A stretch of 64,000 bases of DNA from DATGMB01 sp035293845. Its GTDB lineage: Bacteria; Acidobacteriota; Terriglobia; Bryobacterales; Bryobacteraceae. The position numbers and the translations under genes are program-made. Each line of letters begins with the position of its first letter. Within the stretch, counting starts at the first letter, position 1. The DNA lies in NCBI GenBank assembly GCA_035293845.1, contig DATGMB010000240.1:3762-67761 (forward strand). The letters are read 5' to 3'. A model generated the notes under the pieces. That model worked only from the letters and a program-made list of their open reading frames with translations. It was not told where the DNA came from and ran no database searches. This document shows positions 41,577 to 48,687 of this stretch, piece after piece.

Positions 41577-42827
41577 ATGCGTTTCACCATCCCCGCCGTG
41601 GCTTTCGCCGCGCTTTCCGTTCTGCTGCTGGCCCAGTCCAACCGCCCATCCGATCCGCGCAGTCAGACCACCTTCTTCGTCCATCGCCTGTCCGACGACC
41701 ACGCCGAAGGCATCGCCCTCCTCGATATGAACGGCGATGGCCGCCCCGATCTCGTGAGCGGCGCTTACTGGTACGAGAATCCAGGTTCGCAGGGCGGCGA
41801 GTGGAAGCGCCACCAATGGCGGACCGTCGACATCGTCGGCGAATTCGTCTCCGACTGCGGGGAATGGGCCGTCGATGTTAACCACGATGGCGCGCCCGAT
41901 ATCGTCACCGTCGGCTGGATGACCGACGGGCTCTGGTGGTACGAGAATCCGAAGAAGCCGGACGTGCTCTGGCAGCGCCACCTCATCGCCCACACGATCG
42001 AGACCGAAGGCGGCTGGATGGCCGACCTCAATGGCGATGGCAAGCCCGATCTCGCCCTCGCCCATTACGGCCACGCCGGCATGTTCTGGGTCGATTTCGC
42101 CGGTGCCGAGCCGGCCGTCCACCACGTGGGCGGCTCCGCCGAGGACGGCCACGGCGTCGGCATCGCCGATATCGATGGCGACGGCAAGCCCGATCTGCTC
42201 TCGGTCCACGGCTGGTTCCGCAATCTCGACGGCGGCCACGACCGCTGGGAGTGGCACGGCGAATGGAACCTCGGCGACGCCGGTTTCCCCATCATCGGCT
42301 ACGACGTCAACCGCGACGGCCGCATGGACCTGATCTACGGCCAGGGCCACAATTACGGCCTTTACTGGCTCGAGCAGAAGCCGAACCACGAGTGGCAGCG
42401 ACACGTCATCGACCAGTCCTTCTCCCAATCCCATGCCCTGGCGATGGCGGATCTCGATGGCGACGGCGAGCCCGAGCTCATCACCGGCAAGCGCTACCGC
42501 GGCCATGACGGCGGCGATCCCGGGTCCTACGATCCGCTGGTCGTCTATTACTACAAGCTCAATCGTGCAACCCAGGAATGGTCGCGCGTGCCGATTTCCG
42601 TGAACGGCACGGCCGGCGTCGGCACCCAGATCCTCGCCGCCGACTTGGATGGCGATGGCGACCTGGATCTCGCCACCGCCGGCAAGACCGGCGTGCATTT
42701 CTTCGAGAACCTGCGCGTTAACACGGTGCCCAAAGCGCAGCGCGAGAAGGAAATCCTGCTGAATCACACGAGCTGGCCGTTCCCCGGCGAAGGCTCGCCC
42801 GCGGAGTGGCAGCATTCCAAGAAGTAG
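41577..42827 (+). CDS. Secreted FG-GAP/VCBS repeat protein
   Basis: The 416-residue protein has a signal peptide (about 1-20) and a seven-bladed beta-propeller made of FG-GAP/VCBS repeats. Calcium-binding DxNxDGxxDL loops recur: LLDMNGDGRPDLVSG, VDVNHDGAPDIVTV, ADLNGDGKPDLALA, ADIDGDGKPDLLSV, YDVNRDGRMDLIYG, ADLDGDGEPELITG and ADLDGDGDLDLATAG. YWYENP and WWYENP sit after the loops and are typical of bacterial VCBS proteins linked to sugar or hydrocarbon catabolic clusters. It is probably periplasmic or secreted and binds ligands or partner proteins. The ATG at 41577 directly opens the signal peptide. Confidence 0.88.
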   Translation: MRFTIPAVAFAALSVLLLAQSNRPSDPRSQTTFFVHRLSDDHAEGIALLDMNGDGRPDLVSGAYWYENPGSQGGEWKRHQWRTVDIVGEFVSDCGEWAVDVNHDGAPDIVTVGWMTDGLWWYENPKKPDVLWQRHLIAHTIETEGGWMADLNGDGKPDLALAHYGHAGMFWVDFAGAEPAVHHVGGSAEDGHGVGIADIDGDGKPDLLSVHGWFRNLDGGHDRWEWHGEWNLGDAGFPIIGYDVNRDGRMDLIYGQGHNYGLYWLEQKPNHEWQRHVIDQSFSQSHALAMADLDGDGEPELITGKRYRGHDGGDPGSYDPLVVYYYKLNRATQEWSRVPISVNGTAGVGTQILAADLDGDGDLDLATAGKTGVHFFENLRVNTVPKAQREKEILLNHTSWPFPGEGSPAEWQHSKK

Positions 42828-42848
42828 AGGGCCGGCGTGGCCGGTGCG

Positions 42849-43193
42849 TCAGGCCTTCCGCTTCAGCAGCCCGATCGTATTCCCATCCGGGTCCGCGAAC
42901 CACGCGAACATCCCGGCGCCGGGGAGGGTGACGGGCGGCACCACGGTCTTTGCCCCGAGCGACTCGGCCTTCCGCAGGCTGGCCGCCACGTCATCGACCT
43001 CCACGTAAAACATCGTGTAATGCTGCGGCTCGTGACCGAGCGCGGTGATGTGGCCGGCAATCGCGCCCCCGGTTGAAATGTTGTGAGCGGGCCCCTGTTC
43101 CTCGATCGACCAATCGAAGAGGGCGGAATAGAAACCGGCGGTTTTGGCGCGGTCGCGGCAACCAATCTCAAAGTGAACGACGGGATTGGGCAT
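42849..43193 (-). CDS. VOC superfamily (glyoxalase-like) protein
   Basis: The 114-residue protein is a single vicinal-oxygen-chelate unit: NPVVHFEIGCRDRAKTAGFYSALFDW, then the second half with FYVEVDDVAASLRKAESLGA and the C-terminal FAWFADPDGNTIGLL. The metal residues are His and Glu in the usual strand positions (VHFEI, YVEVD, and the aspartate-rich end). Members include glyoxalases, resistance proteins and dioxygenase halves. It is too short to be 4-hydroxyphenylpyruvate dioxygenase, despite lying beside hmgA. A TATACT box (43199-43204, minus) lies 5 bases before the ATG, suggesting a leaderless message. Confidence 0.82.
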   Translation of the reverse strand: MPNPVVHFEIGCRDRAKTAGFYSALFDWSIEEQGPAHNISTGGAIAGHITALGHEPQHYTMFYVEVDDVAASLRKAESLGAKTVVPPVTLPGAGMFAWFADPDGNTIGLLKRKA

Positions 43194-43222
43194 GGCCCAG
43201 TATAACCGGAATTGGGCCGCGG

Positions 43223-44332
43223 CTATCCCTCTTTTTTCTCCATCCAGCTCGACCAGTATTCCTTCCACTCCACCTGCTCGCCCGCGGGCAGAACGTGGAT
43301 GGGGTTCAATCCATCGAGCATCACGGCGTACTCGTCGGTCTGGGTCTTCTTCGCCTGGTTGGCCAGCGCCTTCGGATGCGGGCCGTGGTGGATGCCGCGC
43401 GGATGCAGCGTGGCGTACCCAGCCTTGATGTTGTCCTTGCTGAAGAAATCGCCGTCGTGGTAGAAGATGAACTCGTCGTAGTCGGTGTTGCGGTGGAAGA
43501 AGGGGACGCGCAGCGCCGCCGGGTCCTGTTCGAGCGGCCGCGGCAGGAAACTGCACACCACCGCGCCGCCCGTCATGAACGTAGTGTGGGCGCTCGGCGG
43601 CAGGTGCGCGCGGTGGCTCATGATCGGCCGGATATCCCGCATGTTGATCTTCCACACGGTCAGGTCGCCCTTCCACCCGACCACATCGATCGGATTGAAC
43701 GGATAAACCACCTTCGAAATCTCATCTTCGACCTTGATCCGCACCTCCCATTCCCGGTGGTCGTCGAGATACGGCGCGGGCTCGGGCGTCGTGATCACGC
43801 CAGGATCGTAGAGCGCATGCTGGCCGATGAGTCCCTTATCCGGCTGCTCGAATTCGGTGCGGGATTGCACAATCAGGAAAAAGTTGTCCTGAGACTCCGG
43901 CATGATGCGGTACGTGACGGCGCGCGGGATCACGAGATAATCGCCGCGCTCGAAGCGCAGCGGCCCGAAATCCGTCTCGATGACGCCCTGGCCGCGGTGG
44001 ACGAACAGCAATTCGTCGCCATCGGCGTTGCGGTAGTAGAAGGGCATCGGCTGGGAGCGGCGGGAGACGTAGAGGCGGATGTCATCATTGCCCAGGAATG
44101 CGACGGGCATGCCTTCGGGGTCGCGGCAGTCCGTGGGGGAGAGCTGGTTCAGGTCGAACAGGTGCGGCCGCAGCTTGCCTTCGAAGCGAATCCATCCCGT
44201 GGGTGGATGGGCGTGATACAGGTGAGCGCTCTTGCCGTAGAAACCCTTGCGGCCGTGCTCCTCCTCGTAGGTTCCTTCCGGGATGCCGACGTGGGCCTGC
44301 TGAGCGACCTTGCCCTTCTTCAGCGGGTACAT
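43223..44332 (-). CDS. hmgA: Homogentisate 1,2-dioxygenase
   Basis: The 369-residue cupin enzyme opens the homogentisate ring in tyrosine/phenylalanine catabolism, giving maleylacetoacetate. The iron ligands are visible as His280 and Glu287 (FFHRNTDYDEF) and the His of LHPRGIHHGPHP (about residue 315). It is shorter than the proteobacterial or human enzymes (about 440), a common trait of the bacterial subgroup. The ATG at 44332 has a GGAGGT Shine-Dalgarno (44338-44343) and a TATCCT box at 44350-44355, all on the minus strand. The pathway partners (hydroxyphenylpyruvate dioxygenase, maleylacetoacetate isomerase, fumarylacetoacetase) are not in the window. Confidence 0.93.
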   Translation of the reverse strand: MYPLKKGKVAQQAHVGIPEGTYEEEHGRKGFYGKSAHLYHAHPPTGWIRFEGKLRPHLFDLNQLSPTDCRDPEGMPVAFLGNDDIRLYVSRRSQPMPFYYRNADGDELLFVHRGQGVIETDFGPLRFERGDYLVIPRAVTYRIMPESQDNFFLIVQSRTEFEQPDKGLIGQHALYDPGVITTPEPAPYLDDHREWEVRIKVEDEISKVVYPFNPIDVVGWKGDLTVWKINMRDIRPIMSHRAHLPPSAHTTFMTGGAVVCSFLPRPLEQDPAALRVPFFHRNTDYDEFIFYHDGDFFSKDNIKAGYATLHPRGIHHGPHPKALANQAKKTQTDEYAVMLDGLNPIHVLPAGEQVEWKEYWSSWMEKKEG

Positions 44333-44406
44333 GGGGTACCTCCGATTTCAGGATAGCCGCAAAAAGGCGGGTTGGGGACTGGCGGTTGGAGGGCGCGGAG
44401 GTGCGG

Positions 44407-44568
44407 TTATTCCTCTTCTTCCGGAGGCGGGGGCGTGGCCGGGGTCGAGATCACGTACTTCTCCGACGCCCAGTTGCCCAGATCGATGAGGCGGCAGCGC
44501 TCGCTGCAGAAGGGGAATTCGGCATCGCCGGGCTGGACCTCGACTTTTTTGCAGACCGGGCACTTCAT
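44407..44568 (-). CDS. yacG: YacG family zinc-binding protein
   Basis: A 53-residue frame with the YacG signature: MKCPVCKK (CxxC) then EFPFCSERCRLIDLGNWASEKY (CxxxC). The last residues are an acidic Pro-rich tail. YacG is a DNA-gyrase inhibitor and zinc-finger protein in E. coli. Its ATG overlaps the rimO stop by 4 bases (ATGA on the minus strand), so it is translated with rimO. The cysteine spacing and the FCSERCRLIDLG core leave little doubt. Confidence 0.88.
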   Translation of the reverse strand: MKCPVCKKVEVQPGDAEFPFCSERCRLIDLGNWASEKYVISTPATPPPPEEEE

Positions 44569-45950
44569 ATGGCGATCTGAATGAGCGGCGCGGGCTCAAA
44601 GCGGGGCGCTTCTTCCGTTCCCGGCAGCAAGGTGCCGACGAGATCGTAATCGTGCGCTTCGGTGACGCGCAGGCGGCGGATTTCGCCCTGCCGCGGTGCG
44701 GCGCCTTCGAAATCGTTGATCAGGACGACGCCGTCGATTTCGGGCGCCTGGGTCGGAAGGCGGCCTTCCCAAAGCAGGTCGGTCTCGCGCGAAGGGCCCT
44801 CGACCAGCACCGGTAATTCAGAGCCCACCAGCGCGCGGTTGCGCCGGCGCGCGATGCGGCGCTGGATCGCCATCAGGCGGCGCTTGCGGTTGTGGATGGT
44901 GCGGCCGTCCACCTTGCCGTCCAGGTGGAAGCTGGCGCTGGTGTCCTCGTCGGAATAGGTGAACACGCCGAGGTTATCGAAGCGGGCGGCTTCGACAAAT
45001 TGGCAGAGCTCGTCGAAATCCGCGGCCGTTTCGCCGGGGAAGCCGACGATCATGCTGGTGCGGATGGCGACTCCGGGAATCGTGCGGCGGATGCGCTCGA
45101 TCAGCTTCAGGAAGATCTCACCCGAAGCGCCGCGCTTCATGCGCTTCAGAACGGCCGCGCTCGCGTGCTGCAGCGGCATGTCGATGTATTTGACCAGGGA
45201 GGGGTGCTCCGCGATGGTATCGAGCAGCCGCTGCGTGACCTTGTTGGGGTACGCATAGAGGAAGCGGACCCACTTCTCGTGCGGCGTTTCGATTTGGGCG
45301 AGGCGCGCGAGCAGGTGGGCGAGGCCGTCCTTCAGGCCGAGGTCTTCGCCATAGCAGGTGGTGTCCTGGCCGATCAGATTGATCTCGCGGATGCCCTGCC
45401 GGAAGAGGCGGGTCGCCTCCGTGACGACGGATTCGAAGCGGCGGCTGCGAAACGCGCCGCGGTATTGCGGGATCACGCAGAAGGTGCAGGGGTGGTCGCA
45501 GCCCTCGGCGATTTTCATGTAGGCGAAGTGGCGCGGTGTGGCGAGGACGCGCGGCGTGAGGTCGTGATAGAGGTACGGCTCCGCGGCGCCGGCGCCGGGC
45601 GCTGACGAGCCTTCGCAGAGATCCACAATCCGGTCCAGCTCGTTGGTGCCGACCAGCGCATCGACCTCGGGCATCTCCTGGCGGATATCGCCGTGGTAGC
45701 GTTCCACCAGACAGCCCGCGACGATCAGCTTTTGCGCGCGGCCGATCTTTTTGTACTCCGCCATCTCGAGGATGGTATCGACGGATTCCTTCTTGGCGGG
45801 GTCGATGAAGCTGCACGTGTTGACCACCAGGACATCGGCCTGATCGGGATGAGGAGTGAGCTCGTGGCCCCGGGCGACGAGCTGGCCCATCATGACCTCG
45901 CTATCGACCAGATTTTTGGGGCAGCCCAGAGAAATGAAACCGACTTTCAA
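44565..45950 (-). CDS. rimO: Ribosomal protein uS12 methylthiotransferase (radical SAM)
   Basis: The 461-residue protein is RimO, which methylthiolates an aspartate of ribosomal protein S12. It has the N-terminal UPF0004 domain (KVGFISLGCPKNLVDSE, VNTCSFIDPAK), the radical-SAM cluster motif CDHPCTFC, the radical-SAM barrel with DTTCYGEDLGL and TSMIVGFPGET, and a C-terminal TRAM domain. TTG 45950 is chosen because it starts immediately before the conserved N-terminus. The longer frame to 46037 reads through an inverted repeat and is unlikely. A TATCCT box at 45982-45987 (minus) may be its -10. It is coupled to yacG. Confidence 0.93.
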   Translation of the reverse strand: MKVGFISLGCPKNLVDSEVMMGQLVARGHELTPHPDQADVLVVNTCSFIDPAKKESVDTILEMAEYKKIGRAQKLIVAGCLVERYHGDIRQEMPEVDALVGTNELDRIVDLCEGSSAPGAGAAEPYLYHDLTPRVLATPRHFAYMKIAEGCDHPCTFCVIPQYRGAFRSRRFESVVTEATRLFRQGIREINLIGQDTTCYGEDLGLKDGLAHLLARLAQIETPHEKWVRFLYAYPNKVTQRLLDTIAEHPSLVKYIDMPLQHASAAVLKRMKRGASGEIFLKLIERIRRTIPGVAIRTSMIVGFPGETAADFDELCQFVEAARFDNLGVFTYSDEDTSASFHLDGKVDGRTIHNRKRRLMAIQRRIARRRNRALVGSELPVLVEGPSRETDLLWEGRLPTQAPEIDGVVLINDFEGAAPRQGEIRRLRVTEAHDYDLVGTLLPGTEEAPRFEPAPLIQIAI

Positions 45951-46000
45951 GCGTGTGCACCAAACGGAAGTTGGGATCTTCCTCCAGGATACCATTGCGC

Positions 46001-46069
46001 TTGACGCAGAGACGGGGAGACGCAGAGGGATAATCATGGGTTCCTCCGTGTCTCTGCGTCTCTCGTCAA
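46001..46069. repeat. Inverted repeat built of GACGCAGAG units
   Basis: The left arm (46001-46028) contains TTGACGCAGAGACGGGG and GAGACGCAGAG. The right arm (46043-46069) holds the reverse complement with CTCTGCGTCTC and CGTCAA. The inner 11-base stem GAGACGCAGAG/CTCTGCGTCTC is perfect. The element lies in the divergent gap between rimO and the GH5-like gene. Similar CGCAGAGA repeats occur as dispersed intergenic elements in many bacteria. It is not a Rho-independent terminator. Confidence 0.6.
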
Positions 46070-46144
46070 AGCGAGAGCTGCAAGCTTGACGGAAGCCCGC
46101 GCAACACGGTATTGTCGGACCAATCTCGCTTTGCCTGAAACGAA

Positions 46145-47302
46145 ATGAAACGCTTACTCATCGCCCTCCTGCTGATCGCAGCATCGGCGCTGACGCAGTC
46201 GCAGAAATGGCCCGAAGAGAAGGCCAACGACTGGTATGCGCGGCAGCCGTGGCTGGTGGGCAGCAATTATATTCCGGCCTACGCGGTCAACCAGTTGGAG
46301 ATGTGGCAGGCGGACACGTTCGACCTGGACCGCATCAACCTGGAGTTCATCTGGGCGGAGAACCTGGGGATGAACACCATGCGGGTGTTCCTGCACGACC
46401 TGCTGTGGAAGCAGGATCCTTCGGGCTTCCGGTCGCGCATCAACAAGTTCCTCGGCGTGGCAAAGCGGCACCACATCCGGCCGATCTTCGTGTTGCTCGA
46501 TTCCTGCTGGGACCCGTTCCCCGAAATGTTCCACCAGCGGCCGCCGCAGCCGGGGATTCACAACTCGCGATGGGTGCAGAGTCCGGGCGCCAACGCGCTG
46601 GCGGACCCCAAGCAGGAGCTCCGCATCCTCGAGTACGTGCAGAACGTGATCCTGGCGTTCGCCGATGACGACCGCATTCTGGCCTGGGATGTGTGGAACG
46701 AGCCGGACAACCTGAATCAGTCGAGCTACGGGAAAGTGGAGGACCCCAACAAGCTGCAGCACGTGACCGCGCTGCTGCCGAAGGTGTTCCAGTATGCGCG
46801 ATCCGGCCGGCCGACGCAGCCGCTGACCTCCGGGCTGTGGCACGGCGACTGGTCCTCGCCCGAAAAGCTGAGCGCGATCGAGAAGATCCAGGTCGAGCAA
46901 TCGGATTTCATTTCGTTCCACAACTACGGCAAGCCGGAAGAGTTCACGAAGCGCGTCGAGGAGCTGCAACAGTTCAAGCGCCCGATCTTCTGCACGGAGT
47001 ACATGGCGCGGACCAACGGCAGCACGTTCCAGGGGATTCTGCCGATCGCCAAGAAGTACCGCGTGGCGGCCTACAACTGGGGGCTGGTGGCGGGCAAGAC
47101 CCAGACCTGGCTGCCGTGGGATTCCTGGCAGCACCCGTATGCCGGCGACCGGCAGGCGCCATCGGTCTGGTTCCACGATATCTTCCGGACCAACGGCGTG
47201 CCGTATAGCCAGGAGGAAGTGGATTTCATCAAGACCATCATCGGGGAAGCGCAGCAGCAGTCGCAGGGGAAGGCGAAGAAGAAGAGCTCGGGAGCGCTGT
47301 AG
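46145..47302 (+). CDS. Secreted GH5-like (clan GH-A) glycoside hydrolase
   Basis: The 385-residue protein has a signal peptide (about 1-18) and a TIM barrel. The acid/base is Glu186 in AWDVWNEPDN, and the nucleophile is Glu285 in IFCTEYMAR. Both fit clan GH-A, and the NEP motif is typical of GH5-like cellulases and mannanases. NLGMNTMRVFLHD and FISFHNYGKPEEF are conserved barrel strands. No carbohydrate-binding module is attached, and the C-terminus is a Lys/Gln-rich tail. The protein is likely periplasmic or exported. Substrate is unknown. Neighbours are not related, so it is probably a stand-alone gene. Confidence 0.85.
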   Translation: MKRLLIALLLIAASALTQSQKWPEEKANDWYARQPWLVGSNYIPAYAVNQLEMWQADTFDLDRINLEFIWAENLGMNTMRVFLHDLLWKQDPSGFRSRINKFLGVAKRHHIRPIFVLLDSCWDPFPEMFHQRPPQPGIHNSRWVQSPGANALADPKQELRILEYVQNVILAFADDDRILAWDVWNEPDNLNQSSYGKVEDPNKLQHVTALLPKVFQYARSGRPTQPLTSGLWHGDWSSPEKLSAIEKIQVEQSDFISFHNYGKPEEFTKRVEELQQFKRPIFCTEYMARTNGSTFQGILPIAKKYRVAAYNWGLVAGKTQTWLPWDSWQHPYAGDRQAPSVWFHDIFRTNGVPYSQEEVDFIKTIIGEAQQQSQGKAKKKSSGAL

Positions 47303-47307
47303 CGCGG

Positions 47308-47694
47308 TTAGCTCGCTCCGTGCCTTCGGCGCCGCTCCGCCGCCCGGACTTCGAGTTCGTTCAGCCCGAAATAGTGGGCCACTTCATGCCAGACGGTTTC
47401 GTCCACCATGCGCTTCAGGTGTTCGGGGCTGTGCGCGAGGCGTTCGTGCGGTCCCTGGAAAATCACGATCCGGTCCGGCATGGCGTACGGCTCGAACACG
47501 CTGCGCGTGGGTAGCGGCCGGCCTTCGTAGAGACCCAGCAGCGTCCCGCCGCGCGGCACGCCGCCGCGCGCGAGTTGCGCCGGCGAGGGTTCCGCTTCCA
47601 CCAGGATCGCCACGTTCTGCAGACGGCGGCGGAAGCGCGTGGGAATGCGGGCGCAGGCCTCGGCGACCAGGCGGTCGAACTCGCGGGAATCCAT
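47308..47694 (-). CDS. Zincin-like metallopeptidase family protein
   Basis: The 128-residue protein has the metal motif HEVAHYFGLNE (HExxH plus a downstream Glu) that defines the small zincin-1 family often annotated as a metallopeptidase. The N-terminus starts MDSREFDRLVAEACARIP and the middle has the typical GLYEGRPLPTRS and PDRIVIFQGP. It is cytosolic, and the natural substrate is not known. It is convergent with the GH5-like gene (5-base gap). A TAGAAT box (47703-47708, minus) lies 8 bases before the ATG, again suggesting a leaderless message. Confidence 0.85.
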   Translation of the reverse strand: MDSREFDRLVAEACARIPTRFRRRLQNVAILVEAEPSPAQLARGGVPRGGTLLGLYEGRPLPTRSVFEPYAMPDRIVIFQGPHERLAHSPEHLKRMVDETVWHEVAHYFGLNELEVRAAERRRRHGAS

Positions 47695-47768
47695 CTGTTG
47701 TTATTCTATTTCCCGGCCGAAACCGCCGCTGAGAGTGGATGCGCGCCAGGCTCGTGGCGGACGAAAAA

Positions 47769-47785
47769 CCGCTAACGATTAGCGG
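47769..47785. terminator. Hairpin CCGCTA-5-TAGCGG
   Basis: A 6-base perfect stem (CCGCTA, 47769-47774; TAGCGG, 47780-47785) with a 5-base loop. It shares its stem sequence with the stronger hairpin at 47828-47852. Confidence 0.35.
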
Positions 47786-47827
47786 CCGATCACGCTAACC
47801 TGCTGATTCCACAAGTCCGAAAATTCC

Positions 47828-47852
47828 AAAACCGCTAAAATTAGCGGTTTTT
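47828..47852. terminator. Rho-independent terminator-like hairpin (bidirectional)
   Basis: AAAACCGCTA pairs perfectly with TAGCGGTTTT (10-base stem, 4-base loop AAAT). A run of T follows on the plus strand, and the A-run at the left becomes a U-tract on the minus strand. It lies in the divergent gap between the metallopeptidase and cmk, which is an odd place for a terminator. It may insulate the two promoters or belong to a small mobile repeat. Confidence 0.6.
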
Positions 47853-47994
47853 CGTTTCTCGAAGCGATTTCACGGCCCGCTTCCGGCTGGCTGGACCCCC
47901 GTGCTGCCGACTTGCCGGGCTCCGGATTCGAGCCAGTCATCCGTGTCCGCAACGAGGAGCGGAAAATCGGCGGGGCCTGCTGTTATTCTATTTT

Positions 47995-48687
47995 TTGGCC
48001 GCTAACCAAACCAGACGAATCGTAGTCGCCATCGACGGCCCATCCGGCGCGGGCAAAAGCACCATCGCGCGGCGCGTCGCCGAACGCCTCGGCTTCACCT
48101 ATATCGATACCGGCGCCATGTACCGCGCCGTGGCGCTGTGGGGCGTGCGCCAGGGCGTGAGCCCGGACGATATGCACCGCATGGAGCAGCTTGCGCTGGC
48201 GGCGACCATCGACCTCTCGCCCGGCCGCATCTGCCTCAACGGAGAAGATGTGACCGAGGCCATCCGCACGCCCGAGGTCTCGAACGGCGCCTCGCGAATC
48301 GCCGTCATCCCGGGCGTCCGCCGCGCCATGGTCGCCAAACAGCGCGAGCTGGGCGAGCGCATGAGCGTGGTGATGGAAGGCCGCGATATCGGCACGGTGG
48401 TATTTCCCCGCGCGGACGTCAAAATCTACCTGGATGCCCACCCTCCGGAGCGCGTCCGCCGGCGCCTGAAGGAAGTGAACGCCAAAGGCGAAACGGTCAC
48501 CGAGGCGGACCTGACGGCGCAGATGCGGGAGCGGGACCAGCGCGACAGCACGCGCGCCGATGCGCCGCTCTCGCAGGCGCCCGATGCCGTCTATCTCGAC
48601 TCCACGGGTCTCAGCATCGAGGAGGTCGAAGAAGCGGTGCTGCGCATCGTGCGCTCGCGCGTGAGCAACGGAAAGGAAATGCGGTGA
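47995..48687 (+). CDS. cmk: Cytidylate kinase
   Basis: The 230-residue enzyme phosphorylates CMP/dCMP with ATP. The P-loop GPSGAGKST is at about 14-22, followed by DTGAMYRAVALWG and VMEGRDIGTVVFPRADVKIYL, both hallmarks of Cmk. AQMRERDQRDSTRADAPL is the conserved LID/NMP-binding end. The start is TTG 47995 with no Shine-Dalgarno; a TATTCT sequence lies 5 bases upstream. Its last 4 bases overlap the lysC GTG (GTGA), so the two are co-translated. Confidence 0.94.
   Translation: MAANQTRRIVVAIDGPSGAGKSTIARRVAERLGFTYIDTGAMYRAVALWGVRQGVSPDDMHRMEQLALAATIDLSPGRICLNGEDVTEAIRTPEVSNGASRIAVIPGVRRAMVAKQRELGERMSVVMEGRDIGTVVFPRADVKIYLDAHPPERVRRRLKEVNAKGETVTEADLTAQMRERDQRDSTRADAPLSQAPDAVYLDSTGLSIEEVEEAVLRIVRSRVSNGKEMR

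Larger units (their letters stand above)
47695..47994. other. 300-base divergent intergenic region with paired direct repeats and twin hairpins
   Basis: No protein-coding frame is visible. Near-identical 21-base copies (TGTTATTCTATTT plus GGCCG) start at 47699 and 47981 and flank the segment. Between them are two hairpins with the same CCGCTA/TAGCGG stem. The first copy provides the TAGAAT box of the metallopeptidase on the minus strand. Confidence 0.6.

Noticed and set aside
42849..43193. 4-hydroxyphenylpyruvate dioxygenase beside hmgA
   Set aside because: The protein is a single 114-residue VOC unit; the dioxygenase is about three times longer.
46001..46037. A longer RimO start at 46037
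   Set aside because: The extra 29 residues read through an inverted-repeat element and have no conserved sequence; TTG 45950 fits the family N-terminus.
47828..47852. Rho-independent terminator of an unannotated small RNA
   Set aside because: The hairpin is good, but I see no promoter plus transcript-sized sequence that would define an sRNA; it is recorded only as a hairpin.
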